NCBI GenBank assembly: GCA_964399625.1
Contig: CAYNSB010000022.1
Span: forward strand, 1-56,895
DNA from: CAYNSB01 sp964399625
GTDB taxonomy: Bacteria; Planctomycetota; Phycisphaerae; Phycisphaerales; UBA1924
Reading direction: 5' to 3'
Length of the DNA stretch: 56,895 bases
This document shows positions 25,708-34,618 of the stretch, piece after piece; the first letter of the stretch is position 1; each line of letters starts with the position of its first letter. The notes under the pieces were generated by a model. That model ran no database searches and was not told where the DNA came from. It saw nothing but the letters and a program-made list of their open reading frames with translations. Made by a program: the position numbers and the translations under genes.

Positions 25708-27651
25708 ATGAACGACGACCCAAGCATGCTCAGCGCGTGGTTCGCCGGGCCCAAGGCCGAGAACGCCCCATGGTTCAACGCGTGGATCGCGCGGATCGCG
25801 GACGACTACGCCGCGTGGCGGCGCAACTACTTCCCCGAGGACGGCGTCGTGGTCGATTCCTCGCTCCGGCGGCACAACGAGCCGTTCGTGGATGCGTTCG
25901 AGGACCGCGTGCTCGAGTTGCTGGCGCGGCTCAAGGGTGACGTGCCGTTCCATAGCCCGCGGTACGCCGCGCACATGGTCGCGGAGCAATCGCTTCCGGG
26001 CATCGCGGGGTACTTCGCCGCGATGCTCTACAACCCGAACAACGTATCGAACGATTCGGCACCCGTCACGGTGAAGCTTGAGCTCGAGGCCGGGCGGATG
26101 CTCTGTCGCATGATCGGGTACGGCGAGGACTCGTGGGCCCACCTGTGCTCGGGCGGCACGAGCGCCAACATCGAGGCGCTTTGGGCGGCGCGGAGCGTGA
26201 AGTACCTTCCCTTCGTCGTGCGTGACGCGTGCCTCGCCGCTTCGATCGCCCAAGGTGAGGCGCTGGCGGACGATCGCACGATGCTCGGACTCTCGCCCGG
26301 CGCGGCGATGGAGTCCTACGCGTCGATGTGGCGAGCGGTCCGCGCCGCGCCCGATGCGCCGCGTCTGTCGGCGATCGTTCGCGACGCGGTCGCGTCCTCG
26401 GTCTTCAACGTCGTTGAGCGTGGCGTGGGCGCGGTGTGCTCTCGGCTCGGTTCGTCGCCGGCGCTGCTGGTGCCCGAGTCGCACCATTACTGCTTCGAGA
26501 AGGCGCTGGACGTGCTCGGGCTGGGGCGCCGGGCGATCGTGTCCGTGCGCGTGGACGAGAACTTCCGCATGCGACCCGATGAGCTCGCCCGCGCGCTGGA
26601 CGACCTGGATCGCTCGGGGCGGCACGCCCTGGCGGTCGTCGCGGTCGTGGGCTCGACGGAGGAAGGATCCGTCGATCCGGTCGACAAGATCGTGGCGCTG
26701 CGCGAGGCCCGCGAGCGCGGCGGGCGACCCTCCTTCTGGCTCCACGCGGACGGCGCGTACGGCGGCTATCTCCGCACGGTCACGATTCCGACGCGCGTCG
26801 GACTGGGCGAGCCCCGAGCGAGCGTCAAGATCGGCGGACGCATCCGCGAGGTGCGTCTGTCGCTGCCCGAGCACGGCGAGTGCGACGCGCTCGAGGCGAT
26901 GCGTCATTGCGATTCGGTCACCATCGACCCGCACAAGCTGGGGTACATCCCGTATCCCGCCGGGGCGATCTGCTTCCGCTCCGATCTCGTCAAGCCCCTG
27001 TTGCGCCAGACGGCGCCGTACCTGGAAGATGCTCCGGGCGATCCGGACGCCGAGCGTCGGGCGGAGTCCGTCGGGCTGTACGTGCTCGAGGGCAGCAAGC
27101 CGGGGGCGACGGCGGCCGCGGTCTGGCTCTCGCACTCGCTCATCCCGCTGGACACGAGCGGGCATGGTCGGCTCATCCGCGAGGACATCCGCAACGCGTG
27201 CGAGCTGCACGCGCTGCTCGAGGGGCACAACGCGCTCGCGGGCGAGGAGGCACCGCGGGTCCGCGCTGTATGCCTGTGCCCGCCGGGATCGAACATCGTG
27301 TGCTACGCGTTCCGCCCGGCGCGGGAGAGCGCCCCGCTCGAGGGCCTCAATCGACTGAACCGTGCGATCTACGAGCGGTTCAGCCTGCGGGCGGGCGAGC
27401 GAGTGTACGAGCAGTCGTTTTTCGTGAGTCGCACGATGCTCTCGCTCAAGCAGTACTCGCTTGCGACGGTGGGCGGGTTCCTGGACCGCCTGGGCGTGCG
27501 TCCGGAGGAGTACGAGCGACAGGGCGTGTTCCTGCTGCGGTCCGTGCTCATGAACCCGTGGTACGCGCAGGCCAAGGCGCGCGGAAGGTATTTCCTTTCG
27601 GAGCTCGTGGGCGAGCTGCACCGCGCCGCCGGGGACCTCGCTTCGGCGTGA
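25708..27651 (+). CDS. PLP-dependent group II decarboxylase, tyrosine-decarboxylase-like
   Basis: A 647-aa enzyme of the group II pyridoxal-phosphate decarboxylases. Segments AAMLYNPNNVSNDSAPVTVK, HLCSGGTSANIEALWAARS, HHYCFEKALDVLGLG, WLHADGAYGGY and the PLP lysine motif TIDPHKLGYIPYPAG all match the large (about 620-aa) bacterial tyrosine decarboxylase form. It should remove CO2 from an aromatic or related amino acid, giving an amine; the exact substrate cannot be read from the sequence, and no amine/amino acid antiporter gene is adjacent. An ATG at 25708 is used; a GTG at 25699 adds three residues. It is convergent with the histidine kinase gene to its right. Confidence 0.85.
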   Translation: MNDDPSMLSAWFAGPKAENAPWFNAWIARIADDYAAWRRNYFPEDGVVVDSSLRRHNEPFVDAFEDRVLELLARLKGDVPFHSPRYAAHMVAEQSLPGIAGYFAAMLYNPNNVSNDSAPVTVKLELEAGRMLCRMIGYGEDSWAHLCSGGTSANIEALWAARSVKYLPFVVRDACLAASIAQGEALADDRTMLGLSPGAAMESYASMWRAVRAAPDAPRLSAIVRDAVASSVFNVVERGVGAVCSRLGSSPALLVPESHHYCFEKALDVLGLGRRAIVSVRVDENFRMRPDELARALDDLDRSGRHALAVVAVVGSTEEGSVDPVDKIVALREARERGGRPSFWLHADGAYGGYLRTVTIPTRVGLGEPRASVKIGGRIREVRLSLPEHGECDALEAMRHCDSVTIDPHKLGYIPYPAGAICFRSDLVKPLLRQTAPYLEDAPGDPDAERRAESVGLYVLEGSKPGATAAAVWLSHSLIPLDTSGHGRLIREDIRNACELHALLEGHNALAGEEAPRVRAVCLCPPGSNIVCYAFRPARESAPLEGLNRLNRAIYERFSLRAGERVYEQSFFVSRTMLSLKQYSLATVGGFLDRLGVRPEEYERQGVFLLRSVLMNPWYAQAKARGRYFLSELVGELHRAAGDLASA

Positions 27652-27671
27652 CCCCCGCGATCCCCTGGGGC

Positions 27672-29582
27672 TCACTTCTTTCGCGATTGATCGCTCAGCA
27701 CGCGGTGGATCATGCGCAGGAGCGTGTCCGTCATCGCGGGCTTGGCGATGAAGTTCATCGTGCGCGCGTCCACGCCGTGGTGCGAGATTGTTTCCTCGGA
27801 GTATCCAGACATGTAGATGACGGGCATGGGACGAAGGGCGACGAGCTGCTGGGCGAGCTGCACGCCGTTCATCTCGGGCATGACCACGTCGGTGAGCAGC
27901 AGGTCGATCTCGCCCGTGTGCGATCGGGCGACCTCGAGCGCCTCGCTGCCGGAGGCCGCCGAGAGCACGCGGTACCCCGCGACGCGGAGCTCGTCGGCCA
28001 CGAGCGTGCGCACCAGCTCGCTGTCCTCCGCGAGAAGGATCGTGGCGTTCCCGCGCGGGGGCGGCTGCACTGGCGCGGGGCGGGGCGAGCGGGGCGTTGC
28101 GCTGTGCGCGACCCGCGGCAGGTACACGCGCACCACCGTTCCGAGTCCCACCTCGCTGTACACGCCGATGTGTCCCCCGCACTGCTTGACGATGCCGTGG
28201 CACGTCGCCAGGCCCAGGCCCGTTCCCTTGCCCACGGGCTTGGTCGTGAAGAACGGCTCGAAGATTCTTGCCTGCACCTCGGGCGTCATGCCCATGCCCG
28301 TGTCGCTGACGGAGATCACGACGTGATCGCCGGGCGTCGCCTCGGCGTTGGAGCGGCAGTAGGCCTCGTCGAGCGTCTCGTTGCGTGTCTCGATGGTCAG
28401 CGAGCCGCCCTGGGGCATCGCGTCGCGCGCGTTGACGGCAAGGTTGACCAGCACCTGCTCCATCTGCGCGGGATCGGCGCGTACGTTGCCGGTGTCTGGG
28501 GCGAGCACCGTCCGGAGCGTGATGTCTTCCCCGATGAGTCGCTGGAGCATGGGCGTCAGGCCCACGACGATCTCGTGCGCGCCCAGCACGCGGGGCGAGG
28601 CGACTTGCTTCCGGGCGAAGGTGAGCAGCTGGCGCGTCAGGTCGGCGGCGCGCTGCGCCGCCTGGTGCGCCTGCGTGAGCGTGGGGGTCACGGGGTGCTC
28701 GGGCCCGAGGCGCCGGGTCGCGAGCGAGAGGTAGTTGAAGATGGCCATCAGCAGGTTGTTGAAGTCGTGCGCGATGCCGCCGGCCAGACGCCCGACGCCC
28801 TCCATCTTTTGGGATTGGAGCAGTTGCCCCTCGAGCCGCTTCCGCTCGGAGATATCGCGAAGGATGGCGCTGTAGTAGCGTCGCGAGCCGACGCGAGCCT
28901 GCGAGATGGATGCCTCCATGGGGAACTCCGAGCCATCGGCGCGGAGCCCCGAGACCACGCCCAGATTTCCCATCGAGCGGTTCGTGACGCCCGTCTCGCC
29001 GAATTGACGCACGTGCTCCGCGTGCGAGGGGCGGGCGCTCGTGGGCAGAAAGCGGTCCAGCGTCCGCCCGATCGCCTCGTTCGCGGGGACTCCGAACATG
29101 CGCTCGGCCGCGCCGTTGAACATGACGATCACGCCCCGATCATCGATCGTGATGATCCCGTCCATCGCCGACTCGACGATGCGTCCCAGGCGCAGCTCGC
29201 TCTCGGCGGCCTCGCGCGCGACGACATTCTCGGCCATGGTCACAATGGCGACGAGCGCCCCGTCCGACGTGTCGCGTGCGGCGAGCACCTTCGCCCATGA
29301 ATGTCGCGCCGGGTCGTGGCGCACCTCGCACGCGAAGTCCGGTCGCTGGCCCTTGAGCAGTTCGCGGAGGCCCTGGGCCGCGGGCTCACCCCCGGGGAGC
29401 GTCTCCAGCGCCTCGATGAGGCTCTGTCCCGGGGCCACAAGCAGCGAGCATCCGCCCTGCTCGGTGGTCCACGCGGCGTTCGCGAAGGCCACGCGCCCCT
29501 GCGGGTCCACGAGCGCGGCGGGCGTGGGGAGAGCGAGCGCCAGAGTGGCTCCGCCGGTGCGTTCGTTCCGCGACCCGCTCAT
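27672..29582 (-). CDS. Hybrid sensor histidine kinase with PAS domains and receiver
   Basis: A 636-aa cytoplasmic kinase with no membrane segment. It has two PAS domains (about residues 15-125 and 130-255, the second with GIITIDDRGVIVMFNGAAE and YYSAILRDISERKRL). A HisKA domain follows with phospho-acceptor GIAHDFNNLL, then a HATPase_c domain with N box NLAVNARDAM, G1 SDTGMGM, F/G2 FFTTKPVGKGTGLGL. The C-terminal receiver has acidic pair AEDS, phospho-acceptor LLTDVVMPEM and KPA. The HDFNN motif places it in the NtrB-like soluble group. The ATG at 29582 follows AAGGAGTGCGC. It is convergent with the decarboxylase gene and 108 bases divergent from the lipoprotein gene. Confidence 0.9.
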   Translation of the reverse strand: MSGSRNERTGGATLALALPTPAALVDPQGRVAFANAAWTTEQGGCSLLVAPGQSLIEALETLPGGEPAAQGLRELLKGQRPDFACEVRHDPARHSWAKVLAARDTSDGALVAIVTMAENVVAREAAESELRLGRIVESAMDGIITIDDRGVIVMFNGAAERMFGVPANEAIGRTLDRFLPTSARPSHAEHVRQFGETGVTNRSMGNLGVVSGLRADGSEFPMEASISQARVGSRRYYSAILRDISERKRLEGQLLQSQKMEGVGRLAGGIAHDFNNLLMAIFNYLSLATRRLGPEHPVTPTLTQAHQAAQRAADLTRQLLTFARKQVASPRVLGAHEIVVGLTPMLQRLIGEDITLRTVLAPDTGNVRADPAQMEQVLVNLAVNARDAMPQGGSLTIETRNETLDEAYCRSNAEATPGDHVVISVSDTGMGMTPEVQARIFEPFFTTKPVGKGTGLGLATCHGIVKQCGGHIGVYSEVGLGTVVRVYLPRVAHSATPRSPRPAPVQPPPRGNATILLAEDSELVRTLVADELRVAGYRVLSAASGSEALEVARSHTGEIDLLLTDVVMPEMNGVQLAQQLVALRPMPVIYMSGYSEETISHHGVDARTMNFIAKPAMTDTLLRMIHRVLSDQSRKK

Positions 29583-29690
29583 GCGCACTCCTTCTGATGG
29601 GCACCCGCGTGCCGGCGCATCGTACCGCACGCGCGTGCGACGGCGAGCGTGCGGTGGACGCAAGGGCCCCAGAGCGGACTAGCATCATGC

Positions 29691-30329
29691 ATGAATGCAA
29701 AGACTCTTTGCGTGGCCGCGCTCGCCGCCCCTCTCCTCCTTGTCGCGTGCGAGGAGAAGAAGCCGCAGCCGCCGTTGACTTCGCCCAAGCCCGTGCAGGC
29801 GCCTGCCGCGAGCGCTCCGGCTGCTCCGGCGTCTCCGCATGCCGCCCCCGCGCAGCCGGCCGCGTCGCCGACGGGTCCGGAGGTTGCGTTGCTGGGCGTG
29901 AAGGTCACGTTGCCCGAGGGGTGGAAGAGAAATCCGCCGGCGAACCAGATGCGGCTGGCGGAGGCCGAGGTCCCGGATCCGTCGGGTGACGCGGCGAAAT
30001 CGTGCCTCGTGGTCTTCTCGACGGCCGGCGGCAGCGTGGAGGACAACCTGAGCCGTTGGTCCGGGCAGGTCCGCGACGAGAAGGGTCAGCCCGTTGCGCC
30101 AAAGTCCGAGGCCCGGACGGTCAATGGGGTGAAGGTGACGAGCGTGGAGATGTCGGGCAACTTCGCGGGCATGGGCGACGCGGCGCCTCGTCCCAACTGG
30201 ACCTTGCGGGGCGCGATCATCGAGACGAGCCAGGGGCTGCTGTTCATCAAGATGACCGGGCCGAGCGATCGGATGGGTGCCACGGCTCCGGCATTCTCGA
30301 AGATGATCGATTCCATCACGAAGTCTTGA
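29691..30329 (+). CDS. Lipoprotein of unknown function
   Basis: A 212-aa exported lipoprotein. The signal peptide ends in a lipobox (LLLVAC), followed by a Pro/Ala-rich linker (about residues 23-60) and a folded domain beginning LLGVKVTLPEGWKRNPPA and containing WTLRGAIIETSQGLLFIKMTGP, a pattern resembling small stress-response or PsbP-like lipoproteins. No catalytic motif is seen. The ATG at 29691 is chosen because it leaves a typical length signal peptide; an in-frame ATG at 29649 would not. Its end overlaps the convergent ccmD-like gene by 14 bases. Confidence 0.7.
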   Translation: MNAKTLCVAALAAPLLLVACEEKKPQPPLTSPKPVQAPAASAPAAPASPHAAPAQPAASPTGPEVALLGVKVTLPEGWKRNPPANQMRLAEAEVPDPSGDAAKSCLVVFSTAGGSVEDNLSRWSGQVRDEKGQPVAPKSEARTVNGVKVTSVEMSGNFAGMGDAAPRPNWTLRGAIIETSQGLLFIKMTGPSDRMGATAPAFSKMIDSITKS

Positions 30330-30522
30330 TCGGCGGGCGAGGCTTGGGCTCCGTGATCACGGAAGCGCGAGCGCCGTCGGCGAGGTCGGACGCGCTGGAT
30401 TCAGGAGGCCGGTCGTGGTCTCGCGTTCGTGCGCGTGCGGTGCCCCACGCCCACAGCGCATAGCCCACCAGGATGGCGAGCCCCAGCGCAAAGGCAAGAA
30501 TGGTCGCGAGGGTGTCGTCCAC
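30316..30522 (-). CDS. CcmD-like small haem-exporter subunit
   Basis: A 68-aa protein with one N-terminal transmembrane helix (LATILAFALGLAILVGYALWAW) and a charged cytoplasmic tail, the size and topology of CcmD, which stabilises CcmC/CcmE in haem delivery. The sequence itself is not distinctive; the call relies on position, four bases after the ccmC-like gene. The start is a GTG at 30522. It is the second gene of that pair and ends convergently with the lipoprotein gene. Confidence 0.5.
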   Translation of the reverse strand: MDDTLATILAFALGLAILVGYALWAWGTARARTRDHDRPPESSASDLADGARASVITEPKPRPPIKTS

Positions 30523-30526
30523 GTGG

Positions 30527-31222
30527 CTACCCGGGACGAAGGGTGGGGGGCACGAGCCCCGAAGGGCGGGACCCGTTGCGCGACGGACCTGGCGCGATGA
30601 ACGCGATCGCGATCGTGCCGAGCGAGAGCATCGTGATGCCCACCGTCCAGAGGATTAGCGTGGACGTGGCGGCGGCCGAGAATCCGAACGTCGCCGGGTG
30701 GACATCGGGGAGGAGCTTCACGGAGAGGTAGATGAGCGGAACATCGAGGAACGCGACGATGCCGTAGATCGAGCACACCGTTTCGCGCCGAGCGGGATCG
30801 GGGAGGCGAGCGCGAAGAAGCACGTGCGTCGCGTACAGCACCCAGAGCACGAGGCTGAACGTGAGGCGAGGGCTCCAGACCCACCAGTGTCCCCAGGCGA
30901 CGCGGGCCCAGAACATGCCCGTGATGAGCAGCACCGAGGCGTTGAGCACGGTGACCTCGGCCGCCGAACGAGCGAGGCGATCCCAGAGCGGTCGCCGCCC
31001 CGCCACGTAGCCCACGCTCGCGACAAAGACGATGAACGCGGCGAGCAGAGCGTTGATCGCCACGGGCACATGCAGGAACACGAGCTTCTGCGCGGGCCCG
31101 GCGATCTGGCTCGCAGGTGCCGAGATCGCGCGCGCAACGCCGAGCGCGAGGATCGCGAGCGTCGTCGCGGCATAGGCCCAGATCATCGCTTTCGTTCGGC
31201 GCTTCACGTCGCACCTCGGCAT
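30527..31222 (-). CDS. ccmC: CcmC-like haem-handling membrane protein
   Basis: A 231-aa integral membrane protein with six TM helices. The haem-binding tryptophan-rich signature WGHWWVWSPRLT (WWD domain) and flanking histidines (LVFLHVPVA near residue 50, and a second His further on) identify the CcmC/CcsA haem-handling superfamily; the length fits CcmC. It loads haem for c-type cytochrome maturation at the outer face of the cytoplasmic membrane. An ATG at 31222 or a GTG at 31207 (with GAGG six bases upstream) are the start candidates. A sigma54-type promoter reads into it from 31287-31272. CcmABEF are not present, so it must work with the ResB/CcsA pair downstream or with genes elsewhere. 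Confidence 0.8.
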   Translation of the reverse strand: MPRCDVKRRTKAMIWAYAATTLAILALGVARAISAPASQIAGPAQKLVFLHVPVAINALLAAFIVFVASVGYVAGRRPLWDRLARSAAEVTVLNASVLLITGMFWARVAWGHWWVWSPRLTFSLVLWVLYATHVLLRARLPDPARRETVCSIYGIVAFLDVPLIYLSVKLLPDVHPATFGFSAAATSTLILWTVGITMLSLGTIAIAFIAPGPSRNGSRPSGLVPPTLRPG

Positions 31223-31271
31223 CCACGCGCGTGGTGTGCGTCAGGGCGCGCACACCCCCCTCACTTCATTG

Positions 31272-31287
31272 AGCAAGTGTGGTGCCA
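31272..31287 (-). promoter_or_regulatory. Sigma54-type (-24/-12) promoter of ccmC-ccmD
   Basis: Read on the minus strand the site is TGGCACCACACTTGCT: GG and GC in exact register, 12 bases apart, with TGGCAC and TTGC boxes matching the RpoN consensus. The ccmC ATG is about 50 bases downstream. Inferred by pattern. Confidence 0.65.
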
Positions 31288-31401
31288 GCAGAGTTGACGT
31301 CCCGAGTTGCCCGTTGGCGGCGTGTGCAAGGCTCCACAGGCTGCAAACCACAGGAGCGATCGCGAACGGAGAGGCGACTCTCTCATCCGCGAGAAGAATC
31401 G

Positions 31402-32190
31402 CTACTTTGGCGTATGGCAACTTAGGCAGAGTGCGCTGCCCTGGTTGCTCATCACCAGCAGCTTGCTCTCGCGTGCGTACGGGCTGTGGCACGAGCCGCA
31501 CCCCACCGCGCCCTGGAAGGTGCGCACGCGCGGATCCACGAGCGTGCCGGACCGAAAGTCGCTCGCCTTCACGGATCGTGACGGGGCGACCCCGATGGGA
31601 TGATCGTCGCCGCCGGGCGTCGTGGTCTTGTGAGAGCCCGTGTCCGTGCCGCTGGTTCCGTCGTGGCACGTGAGACACAGCTGAGACTCGGCGTCCACAC
31701 CCGAGGCGGCACGCTGGGGCAATCGAGTCTGCAGATGGGCGCGGCCAAGGCTCATCCCGTGGATCGCGCGCGAGTTGGGCGACGCATTGGCGTGGCATGC
31801 GACGCACAGCGCCTGTGCTTCGATCCGCAGGCTGACGCGATCGTGACCGGAAACGCTCGCGCCCGAGGCATCATGGCATGTTGCGCAAGTCACGGACCCC
31901 GACGACAACGGGAGAGAGGCCGGCGTGCTCATCGAGGGGCGCACGCCAACGGGGTGCGAAAGAACCCCCTGGAATGAGTGGCACTCCACGCAATTGGACG
32001 ATTCCTCAGTTTGGAGAGGGGCTCGCGTGCCCAACTTCCCAGAATCGAGAATGGTTGGGGTTGAGGCGTCGCGTGTGCCTTCGCGACCGCCCGCGTGGAG
32101 GCGGGTGGTGATCAAGCCAGTGATTACGAGAATCGCGCAGGCGAGAGTCCGCCCGCCAACGCGCACAGACACCGAGCGTGATGTGCTCAT
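31402..32190 (-). CDS. Hexahaem c-type cytochrome
   Basis: A 262-aa exported protein with an N-terminal hydrophobic signal or anchor (TLACAILVITGLITTRLHAG) and six CxxCH haem motifs: CVECH, CATCH, CVACH, CLTCH, CGSCH and CLSCH. The spacing resembles the doubled-CxxCH family of periplasmic electron carriers. Histidines outside the motifs (for example GHDRVSLR and DDHPIGVAP) can supply distal ligands. The ATG at 32190 follows GGGGGGAGC; an ATG seven codons upstream at 32211 is an alternative. It is divergent from the tetrahaem gene with 264 bases between them. Probably a periplasmic electron shuttle of the nearby conduit. Confidence 0.85.
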   Translation of the reverse strand: MSTSRSVSVRVGGRTLACAILVITGLITTRLHAGGREGTRDASTPTILDSGKLGTRAPLQTEESSNCVECHSFQGVLSHPVGVRPSMSTPASLPLSSGSVTCATCHDASGASVSGHDRVSLRIEAQALCVACHANASPNSRAIHGMSLGRAHLQTRLPQRAASGVDAESQLCLTCHDGTSGTDTGSHKTTTPGGDDHPIGVAPSRSVKASDFRSGTLVDPRVRTFQGAVGCGSCHSPYARESKLLVMSNQGSALCLSCHTPK

Positions 32191-32362
32191 GCTCCCCCCG
32201 GTGCGACTCATCGGCGCGTGGTCGGACGGAGTTCAACGCACAAGCCGAACCCTTCCCAGTCGCCGAAGATCAACCCGACCAATCTCTCCCATCAGCGGGA
32301 AGCGCACAGGTTCCCAACCGCGTTCTGGCGCTCAGAAGGGGGTTTTTCGTCGCGGAGGAGTC

Positions 32363-32377
32363 TGGCATGTGCCTTGT
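32363..32377 (+). promoter_or_regulatory. Weak sigma54-type promoter ahead of the tetrahaem cytochrome gene
   Basis: TGGCATGTGCCTTGT has GG at -24 and correct spacing to a TTG at -12, but the invariant C of the GC box is T. The tetrahaem gene begins 78 bases further on. Suggestive only in view of the better sites in the same cluster. Confidence 0.35.
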
Positions 32378-32454
32378 TTCAATGAGGGGCGGACAACACC
32401 TCATCGGCCGGCACAAGCGTCAATCCCCGGCCGGAAAATGCGAAGGAAGAAGAC

Positions 32455-33120
32455 ATGAAACTTTCGACGATTCTGGTTGGGACCGCCGCCCTGCTGAGCC
32501 TCTGTGGCACGGCCAATGCGCAGATCACGAACTCGGCCCACGACTTCAGCACGTACAGCTGGTCCGACAACGAAATCTGCAAGCCATGCCATACCCCGCA
32601 CTTTGCTGCGAGCACGAGCGTCTCCACCCGCCTGTGGAACCACACCCTCTCGACGGCGACCTACACGATGTTCGATGAGGGCGCGGGCACGACCTTCACC
32701 GGTGCCCAGGCCGATGTGGAGCGCGAGAGCCGCCTGTGCCTCTCCTGCCACGACGGCACGGTCGCCCTCGACAGCTTCGGCGGCAAGACCGGGTCGAACT
32801 TTGTCCCCAACGCGGACAAGATCGGCACCGACCTGACCGACGACCACCCGATGGGCCGGACCGGCGTGTACCCCGTCGCGGGCGATCGCACGTTCGCCTT
32901 CTTCAACCCGCAGGACACGACCAAGCACAGCGTGACCTTCACGTGGGGCTCCCTGAGCCTGAAGCCCTGGACGGACACCACGACGGGCACGACGAAGTAC
33001 GTCATCGGCTGCCGCACGTGCCACAACGTCCACGACGCGAAGCGCTCGACGGGCGTCAAGCACATGCTGAACATGGACAACACCGCGAGCCATCTCTGCC
33101 TGACCTGCCACATCAAGTAA
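32455..33120 (+). CDS. Tetrahaem c-type cytochrome
   Basis: A 221-aa periplasmic cytochrome with a signal peptide (LSTILVGTAALLSLCGTANAQ) and four CxxCH motifs: CKPCH, CLSCH, CRTCH and CLTCH. The opening SAHDFSTYSW...EICKPCHTPH parallels the start of the 12-haem cytochrome at 38352 (NSPHDLS...ICIFCHTPH), indicating a shared ancestral module. GTDLTDDHPMG is another segment found in both. It likely relays electrons between periplasmic carriers. A strong ribosome binding site (AAGGAAGAAG) precedes the ATG. An intrinsic terminator follows, so it forms its own transcript, separate from the conduit operon. Confidence 0.88.
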   Translation: MKLSTILVGTAALLSLCGTANAQITNSAHDFSTYSWSDNEICKPCHTPHFAASTSVSTRLWNHTLSTATYTMFDEGAGTTFTGAQADVERESRLCLSCHDGTVALDSFGGKTGSNFVPNADKIGTDLTDDHPMGRTGVYPVAGDRTFAFFNPQDTTKHSVTFTWGSLSLKPWTDTTTGTTKYVIGCRTCHNVHDAKRSTGVKHMLNMDNTASHLCLTCHIK

Positions 33121-33164
33121 GTCAGGCCTGATGGGGTGACATACGACTCCTGCTGTTCGACGCA

Positions 33165-33198
33165 CTCCGAGCGCCGTTCTGGCGCTCGGAGCTTTTTT
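33165..33198 (+). terminator. Intrinsic terminator after the tetrahaem cytochrome gene
   Basis: A perfect 11-bp stem (CTCCGAGCGCC at 33165-33175 pairs with GGCGCTCGGAG at 33181-33191) encloses a GTTCT loop and is followed by CTTTTTT. It lies 45 bases after the stop and separates this gene from the sigma54-driven conduit operon. Confidence 0.92.
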
Positions 33199-33229
33199 GC
33201 GCGCGGTCGGTGTGGGCCCCATCCGACCT

Positions 33230-33245
33230 CGGCATCCGATTTGCA
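33230..33245 (+). promoter_or_regulatory. Sigma54-type promoter of the porin-cytochrome operon
   Basis: CGGCATCCGATTTGCA: GG and GC are in exact -24/-12 register and the TTTGCA box is optimal; only the first T of TGGCA is replaced by C. The NHL lipoprotein start codon is 32 bases downstream and the site follows directly after the terminator at 33165-33198. Confidence 0.65.
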
Positions 33246-33277
33246 GAGTTCTCAAGGGTGAACAGCCAGGAGGCCCC

Positions 33278-34597
33278 ATGAATACCAGGATTGCAACGGT
33301 GTGCACGATGCTCGCGGCGCTCGCAATTCCATTTGCGGCTCCGTTGGGGGGGTGCGCGTCCACGCCCGCCAAGGATGCCGCGAGCAAGCGCACCCAGACG
33401 CGGTACGCGTTCTGGCCGGTCGCTCCGGACGAACCACGGATCCAGTTCATCGGCGCGTTCAATTCGAGCGAGGACATCGCGCCCACGAAGACCTCGAACC
33501 TTGAGAAGATCGTGTTCGGCGACGAGGCGGTCAAGCCCGCGTACGTCAACAAGCCCTACGGCGTCGCGGTCAAGGACGGGAAGATCTACGTCTGCGATAT
33601 TCGCGCCAAGGCCGTCGTCGTGATGGACCTGGCGAAGAAGCAGACGCGTCTGGTGGGCGTCGCGGGATCGATGCGGCTCGAGCGCCCGATCGCGTGCACC
33701 GTCGCCGATGACGGGCAGCTCTACGTCGTTGACGGCGTGCACCAGGCGGTGCTTGTGTACGACAAGGGAGAGCGGTTCCTCGGCTCGTACTCGCTGCCCA
33801 AGCTCAAGCCCGGCGCGATCGCGGCGTTCGGCGATCGCCTCTACCTCTCGGACCTGCAGCGCCAGCAGGTCGTGATCCTCAATCGGCGCACGTGCAAGGA
33901 GATCGGCGCGGTGGGGAGCGTGGGCGATGGCGACGGACAGTTCCGCTTGCCGGTGGGCGTTGCGCTTGATCGCGCGGGGAACCTCTACGTCTCGGACATG
34001 ATCCGCTGCTGCGTGCAGAAGTTCACGGGCGATGGGGCGTTCCTCGCGAAGGTGGGGGAGCAGGGCGATCAAGCGGGAGCGTTCGCTCGGCCCAAGCACC
34101 TCGCGGTGGATAGCGATGGCATCGTGTACGTGGTGGACGCGGCGTTCCAGAACGTGCAGATGTTCAACGACAAGTTCCAGTTGCTCATGCACTTCGGGGC
34201 CGCGGGAGATTTCCCGGGGTCCATGAATCTGCCGGCGGGAATCGCGGTGACCGACTCGGGCATGGAGTACTTCAAGGATCGTCTGCACCCGGGGTTCGAG
34301 GCCAAGAGACTGGTCGTGGTCGCGAACCAGTTCGGCGATGGCAAGGTGTCGGTCTACGCGCTGGGCGATCGTCGAGCGTCGTACGCGCTCGCGGATCTGC
34401 GTGCCAATGGCGCGGAGGTCAAGACGGGAGTCGCGGAGCCGACCGCCGAGATGCTCAAGTTCCAGAACATCGGCGGCGTGGAGCCCCCGCCCGAGGGCGA
34501 CTCTCTCGAGACGCCAAGCGAGGGCGCCAAGGGCGCCAAGCCCGCGGCAAAGCCCGGCGAGAGCAAGCCCGCGACGCCGACCTCTCAGCCCAAGTGA
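33278..34597 (+). CDS. NHL-repeat beta-propeller lipoprotein (first of the conduit operon)
   Basis: A 439-aa exported lipoprotein. The lipobox is PLGGC near residue 26, followed by NHL-type repeats such as VNKPYGVAVKDGKIYVCD, LPVGVALDRAGNLYVSD and PKHLAVDSDGIVYVVD, making a six-bladed propeller. The C-terminus is a Pro/Ala/Lys-rich tail. NHL lipoproteins often accompany outer-membrane cytochrome conduits and may scaffold the complex. The ATG follows a perfect CAGGAGG. It is the first gene of an operon with the pentahaem lipoprotein, beta-barrel, second NHL lipoprotein and 12-haem cytochrome, and the second NHL gene (37327) looks like a paralogue. Confidence 0.85.
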   Translation: MNTRIATVCTMLAALAIPFAAPLGGCASTPAKDAASKRTQTRYAFWPVAPDEPRIQFIGAFNSSEDIAPTKTSNLEKIVFGDEAVKPAYVNKPYGVAVKDGKIYVCDIRAKAVVVMDLAKKQTRLVGVAGSMRLERPIACTVADDGQLYVVDGVHQAVLVYDKGERFLGSYSLPKLKPGAIAAFGDRLYLSDLQRQQVVILNRRTCKEIGAVGSVGDGDGQFRLPVGVALDRAGNLYVSDMIRCCVQKFTGDGAFLAKVGEQGDQAGAFARPKHLAVDSDGIVYVVDAAFQNVQMFNDKFQLLMHFGAAGDFPGSMNLPAGIAVTDSGMEYFKDRLHPGFEAKRLVVVANQFGDGKVSVYALGDRRASYALADLRANGAEVKTGVAEPTAEMLKFQNIGGVEPPPEGDSLETPSEGAKGAKPAAKPGESKPATPTSQPK

Positions 34598-34618
34598 ATC
34601 GCACGAGGCCTGAGGTGA